DNA from: Pseudomonas sp. QTF5
GTDB lineage: Bacteria; Pseudomonadota; Gammaproteobacteria; Pseudomonadales; Pseudomonadaceae
Reading direction: 5' to 3'
NCBI RefSeq assembly: GCF_000512695.2
Contig: NZ_AZRW02000010.1
Location: forward strand, 62,001-126,000
DNA length: 64,000 nucleotides
The notes below the pieces were generated by a model. That model saw only the letters and a program-made list of their open reading frames with translations. It had not been told where the DNA came from and made no database searches. The translations under genes were made by a program, and so were the position numbers. The stretch's first letter is position 1, and the number at the start of each line of letters is the position of its first letter. Positions 1 to 8,055 of this stretch are shown piece by piece.

Positions 1-451
1 ATTCAATGCCGAACGACAGCAGCAACGCGCCGCTCATGCCCCAAATCATCGCTTCCGGCGTCAGCAGGATCTGGTAGCTGTAGCCATTCCAGGTTTCCTT
101 GCGAATATCCGGGTCGGCGGCCAGGGCCACTTGCAGGAAACGGATGTACCACGGGCCTTGCATGGCCTGGAATTGCTTGTCGAGGGCCAGTTGACGGGTG
201 AGCAAGGTGCTCAGGCTGTCGGCATCGCTGCGAAAGATCGGGTCTTCGCTGGCACGGTAATGGGCCACGAGCGCCTGCATATCACCCTTGAAAAACTGAT
301 TGGCCGTGCCCTGAAAACCGCTCAAACCGGTCTGCGCCTCGATCAGATGCGCCTCGACCCGCTTGGCATAATCACTGATGAACCCAGGCACCTGGACACC
401 GATCAACAGGCCCGCCGCGAACAACACCAGCCGAAGATAACTGAGCAACAT
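1..451 (-). CDS. DUF2937 family membrane protein (partial, 3' end off window)
   Basis: I translated the reverse strand from the ATG at 449-451; an AAGGAT ribosome site lies about 8 bases upstream. The frame stays open for 150 codons to the window edge, so the C-terminus is missing. It begins with a hydrophobic helix (LRLVLFAAGLLIGVQVPGF), then has a soluble segment with SGFQGT and FFKGD, and a second hydrophobic helix starts at the edge (MIWGMSGALLLSFGIE). This layout and these motifs fit the DUF2937 family of small inner-membrane proteins, whose function is unknown. It lies 13 bases downstream of the amidotransferase stop on the same strand, so the two are probably co-transcribed. Confidence 0.75.
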   Translation of the reverse strand, partial: MLLSYLRLVLFAAGLLIGVQVPGFISDYAKRVEAHLIEAQTGLSGFQGTANQFFKGDMQALVAHYRASEDPIFRSDADSLSTLLTRQLALDKQFQAMQGPWYIRFLQVALAADPDIRKETWNGYSYQILLTPEAMIWGMSGALLLSFGIE

Positions 452-464
452 GGGGGAGAGATCC

Positions 465-1241
465 TTATTCGGTCTTGCCCTGGCTGACGCATTCACCGCG
501 TCGCCAAAGGCTCCATTGGCCCGGTTCGTAGCGGGTCCAGGTTTCGTTTTCGGTCAAGGGTTCGGTGGCAATCACTGTGACCACGTCATTGGGCGTGGTT
601 TCGGCCTGGAAGTCGACGATCACATCGACGTCCTTCAAACGCGCCGGGCCGAACGGTGCTCGGCGGGTGATCTGCGCCAGTTTGCTCGAGCAGTAGCAGA
701 ACAACCAGTCGCCGTCGCTGAGCAAGCAGTTGAACACGCCTTTGCTGCGGTACTCCGCGCAGGCGGCCACCAGATCCGGTAACAGCGCTTCGATGTCTAC
801 TGGCTCGGGGAACGCCGCACGTACCCGATTGAGCAAATCGCAAAATGCCGCTTCACTGTCGGTATCGCCAACGGGGCGGTAAAAACTGGCGATCGGATTG
901 AAGTCGGCCAACTGGCCGTTGTGGGCGAAACACCAGTTGCGCCCCCACAACTCGCGCACGAACGGGTGGGTGTTGGACAGGCAGACCTTGCCGACATTGG
1001 CCTGGCGGATGTGGCCAATCACCACTTCGCTTTTGATTGGATAGCGCTGCACCAGGTTCGCCACTTCCGACTCGCTGCTCGCCGCCGGATCCTGGAACAG
1101 CCGCAGACCACGGCCTTCATAAAAAGCGATGCCCCAACCGTCACGGTGCGGCCCGGTGCGGCCGCCGCGCTGCATCAGCCCGGTGAAGCTGAACACGATA
1201 TCGGTCGGGACATTGGCGCTCATGCCCAATAACTCACACAT
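465..1241 (-). CDS. Class II glutamine amidotransferase (YafJ-like)
   Basis: 258 residues. The start Met is followed directly by Cys2, the N-terminal nucleophile of class II (Ntn) amidotransferases once Met is removed. The expected glutaminase landmarks follow in order: [14 protein letters not shown] near residue 30, GHIRQANVG near 76, NTHPF and CFAHNGQL near 108. There is no second synthase domain, so this is a stand-alone glutaminase like E. coli YafJ rather than PurF or GlmS. The family is known to hydrolyse glutamine or related gamma-glutamyl substrates, but the partner enzyme and substrate are not evident here. It probably forms a short operon with the DUF2937 gene downstream and the membrane-protein gene upstream. 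Confidence 0.85.
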   Translation of the reverse strand: MCELLGMSANVPTDIVFSFTGLMQRGGRTGPHRDGWGIAFYEGRGLRLFQDPAASSESEVANLVQRYPIKSEVVIGHIRQANVGKVCLSNTHPFVRELWGRNWCFAHNGQLADFNPIASFYRPVGDTDSEAAFCDLLNRVRAAFPEPVDIEALLPDLVAACAEYRSKGVFNCLLSDGDWLFCYCSSKLAQITRRAPFGPARLKDVDVIVDFQAETTPNDVVTVIATEPLTENETWTRYEPGQWSLWRRGECVSQGKTE

Positions 1242-1273
1242 GCTCGGACTCTCGATTCAGTACAGGGGCACGG

Positions 1274-1771
1274 TTACAGACGCGGTTCGACCCGCAAACG
1301 CTGAGGGTTACTCGGCACCGGTGGCCGGCCGTAACGATCATCGCCGGCCCCGCCGAAAGGCTGATCGTCGTCAGGCCCGTCGGCCCGCGCGGCAGCCTTG
1401 GCGGCCGCCGCCTGTTCCTTGCGAGCGTTGGAAGCGCGCTCGATGGGGAAGCGAATGGCCACGAAAACCAGGTAAATGCCGAAGGCAATCATGCCGTACA
1501 TGAACAGATCGGAAACCGCGCGCCAGGCGTTGTTGCCGACCTTGAACAGCAAGTCGAGGGCAGTAATGGCGATGGACGGGGCGATCTTTTCTTTCACCGG
1601 GTCGATGATGGTCGGGCTGAACAGCAACACCGCCACCAGCAGCCGCAGCGGCTCACGCAGCCAACGCCACATCCAGCGGGTGATGCGCATCCACACCAAC
1701 AGGCAGCCTAAAGCGGCAAAGGCGTAGAGGCCCCAAGCGATCAGATAGTCGTTCTCGGTCATGGTGTCCAT
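1274..1771 (-). CDS. Conserved membrane protein of unknown function
   Basis: 165 residues. Helix 1 is LYAFAALGCLLVWMRITRWM, helix 2 LLVAVLLFSPTIIDPV and helix 3 near residues 95-110 (MYGMIAFGIYLVFVAIRF). The tail is charged and Ala/Pro/Arg-rich, so an inner-membrane protein with a cytosolic tail is likely. I recognise it only as a conserved Pseudomonas hypothetical. Two starts are possible: the ATG at 1769-1771 or the one at 1760-1762 (MTENDYL). Neither has a Shine-Dalgarno site. The 3' end of a group II intron lies only 15 bases upstream at 1786, so the insertion may have removed the native leader. The amidotransferase gene follows in the same direction. Confidence 0.7.
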   Translation of the reverse strand: MDTMTENDYLIAWGLYAFAALGCLLVWMRITRWMWRWLREPLRLLVAVLLFSPTIIDPVKEKIAPSIAITALDLLFKVGNNAWRAVSDLFMYGMIAFGIYLVFVAIRFPIERASNARKEQAAAAKAAARADGPDDDQPFGGAGDDRYGRPPVPSNPQRLRVEPRL

Positions 1772-1785
1772 GGCAAGGCAGGCAA

Positions 1786-1860
1786 GTCGGGTAGAGACAA
1801 ACCATTTCTGGTCTGCCTCCCCCTAAGAACCGTACGTGCGCCTTTCAACGCATACGGCTC
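1786..1860 (-). ncRNA. Group II intron domains V and VI
   Basis: Domain V spans 1827-1860: a 34-nt hairpin with the AGC catalytic triad near its base and a GAAA tetraloop. Domain VI follows. Its stem pairs GGCAGACCA with TGGTTTGTC around another GAAA loop, and it carries the unpaired A in CTACCC that would be the branch point. The intron boundary at 1786 is inferred from this geometry. Confidence 0.85.
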
Positions 1861-1866
1861 AAGTCT

Positions 1867-3564
1867 TTAGAAAGCCCCTTGCGGAGCCGGCTTGTTTACT
1901 GTCAATCCACGGCTGTGAAGCTGTTGATGACAAACTGGGTGCAATAGTACCCGGTTATCCAAGGTGTCTCCACCGCCATGGGAGCGTTGGATTATGTGAT
2001 GGTCGTGCCATCCACTGACCTTGGTGATTGGCTGTTTGCACAGCGGACAAAGGCCTTGCTGGCCTTGAAAGAGCCTGACAATTTGCTTCCGGTACTTCAG
2101 CTTTTTGAGCATCCGTTCCATTCGTAGCTTCTCGCCCATTTCCTCCATGGAAGGGTCAAAGGGATTGTATTCCCCACTCACCTTCCGATGCCTCTCAATC
2201 GGAATACTCGCTAACGAGTACATAGGAGCTAGTGTTTTCGTCCCGTCCGCCTTCAACACCGTGGTGGCGAATACCCAACTCCTGCCTTCGTGAGCCTGAA
2301 AATAACTCCTCCGGACCCACTCCAGCGACTTGTTAGGATGTCGCCGTTTCGCCCAACGCCAAAGAGCATGGAAGATCGAATTGTCCATCCGGCTGTACGC
2401 CTTCTTGGCAACCACAGGCTGGTGATACAGCGCCCAGCCTCTGAGTATCGGGTTTAGCAGTCGGACCAGATCCGCCTGCTTTACCGTTTTGTTGGTGCTG
2501 ATGACCTCCTTTACCTTGCGGTAGAACGCTTTCACGTTCTTTTTGCTTGGCTTGATCAGGAGCTTCCCGTCGTACTTGCGGAAATTCCATCCTAGAAAGT
2601 CGAACCCCTCATCTATGTGAACGACACGGGTTTTCTCGAGTGACAGCTGCAGTCCCCGTACTGCCAGGAACTGCTCAACCCAAGGTTTGATCTCGTTTTC
2701 CAGCACCTCTTTCGAGCCTCCCGTAATCACAAAATCGTCCGCGTAGCGCACCACGTTGATTTTCAGCTTCTTGGCCTTTGTCACGCCCAGATGTTGCTTG
2801 AGCTGTGTTTCCAGACCATCCAGCACCATGTTTGCCAAGGTGGGCGAGATAATCCCGCCCTGCGGCGTACCGGCATTCGTTGCCTGTAGCTGGCCCTTAT
2901 GAATCACGCCAGCCTTTAACCATTTCTGGAGAACCACCTTGTCCGTAGGGACGTGGGCGATCAACCAGTCGTGGTTGATATGATCAAAGCAACCTTTGAT
3001 ATCCGCCTCCAATACCCATTGGGCCGAAACCCTCTTGGATAAACAGACGAATAACTGACCCATCGCATCCGCCGTTGAACGCTCGATCCGAAAGCCATAG
3101 CTGTTCGGATCGCCGGTGGTTTCCGCAATGGGCGCCAAGGCCAGCAGATATAACGCCTGCATAGCCCTGTCAGTCATGGTCGGGATGCCCAGTGGGCGCT
3201 CCGTCCCATTTGACTTCGGAATGAAGACACGCCGTAGAGGCCGTGGCTTGTATCCGTGGCGCTTCAACCCGTTTGCCGCTTTCCATTTGGCATCGGGTGT
3301 ATCCCAAAGCACGCGGTCGACTCCCGCCGTGCGCTTGCCCTGGTTTTCAGTGACTCGCCGTGTAGCCAAGTATCTGGCCGAACGAGAGCGAGTCAGCATC
3401 CGTTGCAAGGATTTAACCCTGCGCCAATTGCCTTCCCGACAAGCCTTCGCAATCCGTAGCTGCATCGCCCGGACATTCCGCTGGACACGACACCAGTCGA
3501 TGTCGTGCCATTGCTGCGGAGCGCCGGAAGGCGCAGACACGGCCGTATGGCTATGTACTTTCAT
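1867..3564 (-). CDS. ltrA: Group II intron reverse transcriptase/maturase with HNH endonuclease
   Basis: 565 residues encoded in intron domain IV. The reverse-transcriptase blocks are present in order: RPLGIPTMTDRAMQ near 123-137, DIKGCFDHINHDWL near 188-201, TPQGGIISP near 233-241 and the catalytic YADD at 274-277. The thumb/maturase (X) region follows. The C-terminus, about residues 506-553, is a Cys/His HNH nuclease (CPLC...DHHII...N..LLHPVCH...H) that would nick target DNA for retrohoming. A strong GAGGAAGG site precedes the ATG. No frameshift or stop interrupts it, so the protein looks active. It should bind its own intron RNA to promote splicing and mobility. Confidence 0.93.
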   Translation of the reverse strand: MKVHSHTAVSAPSGAPQQWHDIDWCRVQRNVRAMQLRIAKACREGNWRRVKSLQRMLTRSRSARYLATRRVTENQGKRTAGVDRVLWDTPDAKWKAANGLKRHGYKPRPLRRVFIPKSNGTERPLGIPTMTDRAMQALYLLALAPIAETTGDPNSYGFRIERSTADAMGQLFVCLSKRVSAQWVLEADIKGCFDHINHDWLIAHVPTDKVVLQKWLKAGVIHKGQLQATNAGTPQGGIISPTLANMVLDGLETQLKQHLGVTKAKKLKINVVRYADDFVITGGSKEVLENEIKPWVEQFLAVRGLQLSLEKTRVVHIDEGFDFLGWNFRKYDGKLLIKPSKKNVKAFYRKVKEVISTNKTVKQADLVRLLNPILRGWALYHQPVVAKKAYSRMDNSIFHALWRWAKRRHPNKSLEWVRRSYFQAHEGRSWVFATTVLKADGTKTLAPMYSLASIPIERHRKVSGEYNPFDPSMEEMGEKLRMERMLKKLKYRKQIVRLFQGQQGLCPLCKQPITKVSGWHDHHIIQRSHGGGDTLDNRVLLHPVCHQQLHSRGLTVNKPAPQGAF

Positions 3565-4207
3565 GCTGCCTTCCTCTCAACGCGCCTGAGCGGAAGACGT
3601 ACGCATCCCCTGACGGGAATGGACGCTCCCGTCAGGGTTGGATTAGTAGGAGACCAATACTGCTGGCCTCTAAGATCATTGAGACAGGTTCAATCAGAGC
3701 TCATGCGACGAAAGACCACGCAGAAGTCTGCCCGGTTTCCCGTGGGGTTATGTTTCAACCCCTATCCGAACCATTACAGCTCGGCGTTCGCTTTCTCTGC
3801 GATCCCATACCCGCACAGCCAACAGCTCACCTTGCGGCTCGCCTGCCCGAAGGCAGCCATACGGGCTTACCACGTTCCCTGCCTGTCACACGATTGGTTT
3901 AGGGCCTGCCTTTCCGCCGGTGGTTTTGATGACGACGTACCTCCAGCCTCTACAGAGGTATCCGACCACGTGCCTTTTGGCTCAAGCCTATTAGCAGTTT
4001 TGGCTTGTTTATAATTACGACGTTTATCAGCAGTTCACATATGTTGCCCATGCCAACCAGCCTGGCGCCTCAACCCGGTACTGCTCCGAGCATCTCTGCA
4101 TCACCTCGCGGCAATTGCAGACCCGTTTGGGGGCTACGTTGTTAGAAAAGCTTCACACCTCACCGTTACCGATGACGCATGTTTTCCTAGGCTATCGTTG
4201 GTCGCAC

Positions 4208-4459
4208 AACGAGTCCGCTGCTAGCTTGAGGACAAGCTAGATGGACAATGACAGACAGAGCTTTCGCTCGCGTCTTCACATTGAGGGGGGCAGGAACTGA
4301 CTAGCAGCATGCCCAAAGAATTATTTCCTCCTGTTTCAGAAGCAGGAGAAAACCCCTGCGGGGATTCTCTCCCGCATGGGTAGGGTTCTAAAAAGAACCG
4401 ATGATTTGATGGGCGCTCCAGAACCAGTGAAACCCGTTCTGTGGTCGAACCTCCGAGCG
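4208..4459. other. Intergenic region upstream of the intron, no gene recognised
   Basis: About 250 bases between the intron and the small ORF at 4460-4591. It holds a perfect 8-bp inverted repeat at 4221-4240, a short CCCCTGCGGGG palindrome near 4354 and a TCCTG...CAGGA hairpin near 4330. Read on the minus strand, these could form a structured leader for the membrane-protein gene beyond the intron. I see no convincing reading frame. Confidence 0.4.
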
Positions 4460-4591
4460 CTAGTCGACCTTGGGGTGCCACCGCCGCAGCGGCAAGTCCT
4501 TGAAGGCATTGGACTTCTGGAACGGTTTTGTTTCTCGGGATTGGTTACCCAAGCTGTCGGTTTCCTTTCGAAAACCCTTCAAGATGACCAT
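4460..4591 (-). CDS. Small basic ORF of unknown function (43 aa)
   Basis: On the minus strand, ATG at 4589-4591 opens 43 codons ending in TAG at 4460-4462. AAGG lies five bases before the start. The product is highly charged: it begins MVILKGFRKETDSLG and ends LPLRRWHPKVD. Codon choice (CTG, AAG, GAC, GTC, CGG) resembles neighbouring genes rather than random sequence. A 7-bp palindrome GACACGC-TAC-GCGTGTC lies just upstream at 4610-4626. It points toward the intron-interrupted membrane-protein gene. I do not recognise a family, and chance occurrence cannot be excluded. Confidence 0.35.
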   Translation of the reverse strand: MVILKGFRKETDSLGNQSRETKPFQKSNAFKDLPLRRWHPKVD

Positions 4592-4701
4592 ACACCTTGA
4601 AGTCTTGAAGACACGCTACGCGTGTCGCACAGAGGCGCTTATAGTAACGACTTTTCGCACGTCAGGCTTGTCCCAATACCAGTCGGGCAAGACAACAGAC
4701 C

Positions 4702-4885
4702 CTGTGGGAGCGAACTTGTGTGGTGAGGGAGGTTATGGCGAGGGAGCTTTTGTGGCGAGGGTGCTTGCTCCCGTTGGGCTGCGAAGCGGCCCCAAAAAAG
4801 GAACTGCTGCGCAGTTCAACGGCAGCAAGCTCCCTCGCCACAGAAAAGCCCCCTCACCATAAGCCCGCTCCCACAGGTTGCGAAG
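4702..4885. repeat. REP/BIME-type repeat cluster
   Basis: This is a mixture of palindromic repeats. There is a TGTGGGAGCG half at 4702. A long inverted pair runs from GTGGCGAGGGTGCTTGCTCC near 4751 to GGCAGCAAGCTCCCTCGCCA near 4827, with GGGCTGCGAAGCGGCCCC in its arm. An AAGCCCGCTCCCACAGG half lies near 4861. The long pair belongs to the same family as the repeat at 11778-11892. The cluster occupies the leader of the oligopeptidase gene and would fold into strong hairpins. Confidence 0.8.
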
Positions 4886-4917
4886 CCCCTATTCCGTACA
4901 TTGTTCGAGAGTCATTC

Positions 4918-6972
4918 ATGCCCTTATCCGCCAACGTCAACAGCGCCCCGATTGCCCACAAGGCCGACGGTTCTGACCCGTATGCCTGGCTGCAGGAGCG
5001 CGACACCGACGCGGTGCTCGATTACCTGAAAGCTGAAAACCGCTATCAAGAGGCGCAAACCGCCGATCAGGCCGGGCTGCGCGAAACCCTGTTCGAAGAG
5101 ATCAAAGCGCGGATTCTCGAAACCGATTTGTCGCTGCCCTCGCCTTGGGGCCCGTACCTGTATTACACGCGCACTACCGCCGGTGACGAATACGCCCGTC
5201 ACTACCGCTGCCCGCGTCCGGTCGATGGCAGCCTGCAGATCGACGAAAGCCAGGAACTACTGCTGCTTGATCCGAACGTGCTGGCCAAGGGGGGCTTCTT
5301 TTCCCTGGGCGCGTTCAGCATCAGCCCGGACCACCAGCGTCTGGCCTACAGCATCGATTCCAGCGGCGAGGAGATTTACACGCTGTTCGTGAAGGAATTA
5401 TCCAGCGGCCGCGTCAGCGAACTGGAATTCCAGGACTGCGACGGCAGCATGACCTGGGCCAACGACAGTCTGACGCTGTTCTTCGGCGAACTCGACGAGA
5501 CCCATCGCCCGCACAAACTGTTCCGATATCGGCTGGACGGCACCGCGGCCGAAGAAGTGTTCCATGAGCCGGATGGTCGATTCTTCCTGCATTGCTACCG
5601 CTCCAGTTCCGAACGGCAACTGCTGTTGTCGCTGGGCAGCAAGACCACCAGCGAAGTCTGGGTGCTCGACGCCTCTCTGCCGCATCAGGCCTTTACCTGC
5701 CTGGCGCCGAGGGTCGAAGAACATGAGTACGATGTCGATCACGGCAAACTCGATGGCGAGTGGACGTGGCTGATCCGCACCAACCGCGATGGCATCAACT
5801 TCGCCCTGTACCAGGCCGTCGATACCGGCGTCGCGCCGACCGAAGCCGACTGGCAGAACCTGATTCCCCACAGCGACACAGTGATGCTCGAAGGCATGAG
5901 CCTGAACGCCGAGGCCATGACCCTGAGCCTGCGCGAAGGTGGCCTGCCGATCATCGAAGTCCGCCCACAGGACTTGGTGCCCTATCGCGTGCAATTGCCG
6001 GACGCGGCCTACAGCCTGCATGTGCAGAACAGCCTGGAATTTGTCAGCGACCGGATCCGTCTGCGCTACGAAGCCTTGAACCGTCCGGCGCAGATCCGCC
6101 AACTGATTCTGACCAGCGGCGAGCAGCAAGTCCTCAAGGAAACCCCGGTGCTCGGCCCGTTCGACGCCGATGCGTACGTCAGCCAGCGGCTTTGGGCGAC
6201 GGCACCGGACGGTACGCAAGTGCCGATCAGCGTTGTGGTCAAACGCGAGTTCCTCGGCAAGCCGACGCCGCTTTATCTGTACGGCTACGGCGCCTACGGC
6301 GAAAGCCTCGACCCGTGGTTCTCCCACGCGCGCCTGAGCCTGCTGGATCGCGGCATGGCGTTTGCCATCGCTCATGTACGCGGTGGCGGTGAGCTGGGCG
6401 AAGCCTGGTACCGCGCCGGCAAGCAGGAACACAAGCACAACACTTTCAGCGACTTCATCGCTTGCGCCGAACACCTGATCGCCAACGGCTTCACCACCCC
6501 ATCGCAGCTGGCGATCAGCGGTGGCAGCGCCGGTGGCTTGCTGATCGGCGCGGTACTCAATCAGCGGCCGGAGCTGTTCGGTGCGGCGATTGCCGAAGTG
6601 CCGTTCGTCGACGTGCTCAACACCATGCTCGACCCAGAACTACCGCTGACCGTCACGGAATACGACGAGTGGGGCAATCCACAAGAGCCGGACGTCTATG
6701 ATCGGATCAAGGCCTACGCCCCGTACGAAAACGTCACCGCGCAAGCCTATCCGGCAACGTTGGTGATCGCCGGCTACAACGATAGCCGTGTGCAGTACTG
6801 GGAAGCGGCCAAATGGGTAGCGAAATTGCGCGCGACCAAAACCGACGCCAACGCCTTGTTGCTCAAGACTGAACTGGGTGCCGGGCATGGCGGGATGAGC
6901 GGTCGTTATCAGGGATTACGTGACGTAGCCCTCGAATACGCATTTGTTTTCAAGGTTTTGGGCATCGCCTGA
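4918..6972 (+). CDS. ptrB: Oligopeptidase B (prolyl oligopeptidase family, S9A)
   Basis: 684 residues from the ATG at 4918; an open frame continues upstream, but only through REP repeats. The N-terminal 400 residues form the beta-propeller that gates access (YTRTTAGDEYARHYRCPR, then SISPDHQRLAYSIDSSGEEIYTLFVKEL). The C-terminal alpha/beta-hydrolase domain has the family signature RGGGELGEAWYRAGK, the nucleophile elbow GGSAGG with Ser near residue 537, the acidic loop YNDSRVQYWE and the catalytic His in GAGHGGMSGR near 657. The enzyme is known to cleave short peptides after basic residues in the cytoplasm. It stands alone, with REP repeats on both sides. Confidence 0.93.
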   Translation: MPLSANVNSAPIAHKADGSDPYAWLQERDTDAVLDYLKAENRYQEAQTADQAGLRETLFEEIKARILETDLSLPSPWGPYLYYTRTTAGDEYARHYRCPRPVDGSLQIDESQELLLLDPNVLAKGGFFSLGAFSISPDHQRLAYSIDSSGEEIYTLFVKELSSGRVSELEFQDCDGSMTWANDSLTLFFGELDETHRPHKLFRYRLDGTAAEEVFHEPDGRFFLHCYRSSSERQLLLSLGSKTTSEVWVLDASLPHQAFTCLAPRVEEHEYDVDHGKLDGEWTWLIRTNRDGINFALYQAVDTGVAPTEADWQNLIPHSDTVMLEGMSLNAEAMTLSLREGGLPIIEVRPQDLVPYRVQLPDAAYSLHVQNSLEFVSDRIRLRYEALNRPAQIRQLILTSGEQQVLKETPVLGPFDADAYVSQRLWATAPDGTQVPISVVVKREFLGKPTPLYLYGYGAYGESLDPWFSHARLSLLDRGMAFAIAHVRGGGELGEAWYRAGKQEHKHNTFSDFIACAEHLIANGFTTPSQLAISGGSAGGLLIGAVLNQRPELFGAAIAEVPFVDVLNTMLDPELPLTVTEYDEWGNPQEPDVYDRIKAYAPYENVTAQAYPATLVIAGYNDSRVQYWEAAKWVAKLRATKTDANALLLKTELGAGHGGMSGRYQGLRDVALEYAFVFKVLGIA

Positions 6973-7035
6973 GGAACTTGGCCTGGCGTACCGGTCTTAA
7001 CACCGACACCGGATCCGGATACAACATAAAACCAA

Positions 7036-7124
7036 TGTGGGAGCGGGCTTGCTCGCGAAAGCGGTGTGTCAGTCAACATTGATGTTGAATGTGAGCCCCC
7101 TTCGCGAGCAAGCCCGCTCCCACA
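7036..7124. repeat. REP doublet (inverted pair)
   Basis: Two REP arms in opposite orientation: TGTGGGAGCGGGCTTGCTCG from 7036, and the reverse complement ending at 7124. The spacer includes CAACATTGATGTTG. It lies in the gap after ptrB and could act as a transcript end or 3' stabiliser. Confidence 0.9.
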
Positions 7125-7186
7125 GGGGATCAACGGCTACCCACGATCCGGAACAGACATAGACACAAGAAAAAGACCGTGACGAC

Positions 7187-7660
7187 ATGTCAGAACCGAC
7201 CTTACTGAACAAAGAAATTCGCGACTGGCTGATGGACTGCGGCATGTTCGATCAACTGCTGCCGGCAGACTTCGTGGCGGCTTCGGGATATTTCAGCATC
7301 AGCACCGTCGCCGAAGGCGAAGAGATTTTCCATGAGGGCGATGCCGGCAGTTTCATGTGCATCATCCACACCGGCCAGGTCGCGGTGCAGAAGACCAACA
7401 GCGACGGGCAGCGGGTGACCATGGCTACCTTGCGCAGCGGTCGGGCGTTCGGCGAAATGGCCGTGCTCGACGGCGAACGGCGTTCAGCCAGTTGCGTGGC
7501 CGCGAGCAATTGCCAGTTGCTCAACCTGGGCAAGGACTCGCTGGAAAAGATGCTCAACGACGCGCCAAAAATCGCCGCGAAGATCATCCGCGCCCTCGCC
7601 GTTTCCCTTTCCAAACGATTGCGCATGGCCGACGGGCAATTGCTCTCGCAGCAGGTCTAG
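7187..7660 (+). CDS. Cyclic nucleotide-binding domain protein
   Basis: 157 residues, almost all one cNMP-binding fold. The beta-roll begins near residue 40 (GEEIFHEGDAGSFMCIIHTGQVAV). The phosphate-binding cassette FGEMAVLDGERRSAS, near residues 87-101, keeps the Gly-Glu that contacts ribose and the Arg that contacts the cyclic phosphate. There is no DNA-binding helix-turn-helix, transmembrane segment or catalytic domain, so it is a stand-alone sensor that must act through a partner. Which nucleotide it binds cannot be told from the sequence. It is monocistronic between ptrB and a convergent small gene. Confidence 0.85.
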   Translation: MSEPTLLNKEIRDWLMDCGMFDQLLPADFVAASGYFSISTVAEGEEIFHEGDAGSFMCIIHTGQVAVQKTNSDGQRVTMATLRSGRAFGEMAVLDGERRSASCVAASNCQLLNLGKDSLEKMLNDAPKIAAKIIRALAVSLSKRLRMADGQLLSQQV

Positions 7661-7669
7661 TGTCCTGTC

Positions 7670-7960
7670 TCACCCGCCCGGTGTTTTGATTTTCGTCGTG
7701 CTCGGCTCAAGGCCTGGCAAAGTCTGGTCCTTGGGTGGATTGGGCATTTCGATCGGCGGCAACAACGGTGGCCCGCCACTGCCGGAACCGGCCTTGGGCA
7801 CGCTGGTCGGGGTGATCTGCGGATACGGCGTCGGCGTGGCGGTGCCGGGTGAACCGGGCATCGGCACAGGGCTGGTGGGGATGGTTTGCAGCTCTTGGGC
7901 CTGCACTGCAGTTATCGAGAGCGCGGCCAGGGCAATGACCGTTAGAATGGTGCGCTTCAT
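7670..7960 (-). CDS. Small secreted Pro-rich protein
   Basis: 96 residues from the ATG at 7958-7960, which has GGAG seven bases upstream. Residues 1-21 form a classical signal peptide ending VQA before QE. The mature part is low-complexity and Pro/Thr/Ser/Gly-rich (PMPGSPGTATPTPYP, GGPPLLPPIEMPNPP), with no Cys and no recognisable domain. A periplasmic or surface location is likely, as an unstructured linker-like protein. The gene converges on the cyclic-nucleotide-binding gene with only 9 bases between stops, and diverges from the spermidine-synthase-like gene. Function unknown. Confidence 0.7.
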   Translation of the reverse strand: MKRTILTVIALAALSITAVQAQELQTIPTSPVPMPGSPGTATPTPYPQITPTSVPKAGSGSGGPPLLPPIEMPNPPKDQTLPGLEPSTTKIKTPGG

Positions 7961-8055
7961 CAATGGCTCCATTGGCCTTGTGGTCTTTTGCAGGCTACTC
8001 CCAACTGCACTCGTTTGCCTTCTTCCATCTGTCAATTTTTCCTCAAGAGAGCCCC

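Larger units (their letters stand above)
1786..4207 (-). mobile_element. Group II intron, apparently full length
   Basis: About 2.42 kb on the minus strand. The 5' end is GTGCGAC at 4207-4201, matching the GUGYG start of group II introns; it is followed by a structured domain I-III region of about 640 nt, then the maturase ORF in domain IV. Domain V is at 1860-1827 (GAGCCGTATGCG...GAAA...CGTACGGTTC). Domain VI has a bulged A seven nucleotides from a 3' end ...CCGAC at 1786, which fits the AY rule and the usual branch-point distance. The 5' exon contains a perfect inverted repeat (CTAGCTTG/CAAGCTAG, 4221-4240) 13 bases before the junction. All landmarks are intact, so it could be splicing-competent. 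The HNH-bearing 565-residue maturase argues against class IIC. Confidence 0.9.

Noticed and set aside
4609..4630. A second GTGCGAC on the minus strand as an alternative 5' end of the group II intron
   Set aside because: It lies within a short palindrome (GACACGCTACGCGTGTC). The sequence after it does not look like intron domain I, unlike that after 4207, which also gives a more normal intron length.
5398..6474. Long open frame antisense to the oligopeptidase gene
   Set aside because: Its codon positions mirror the GC-rich third positions of ptrB, it has no ribosome site and no recognisable domain.
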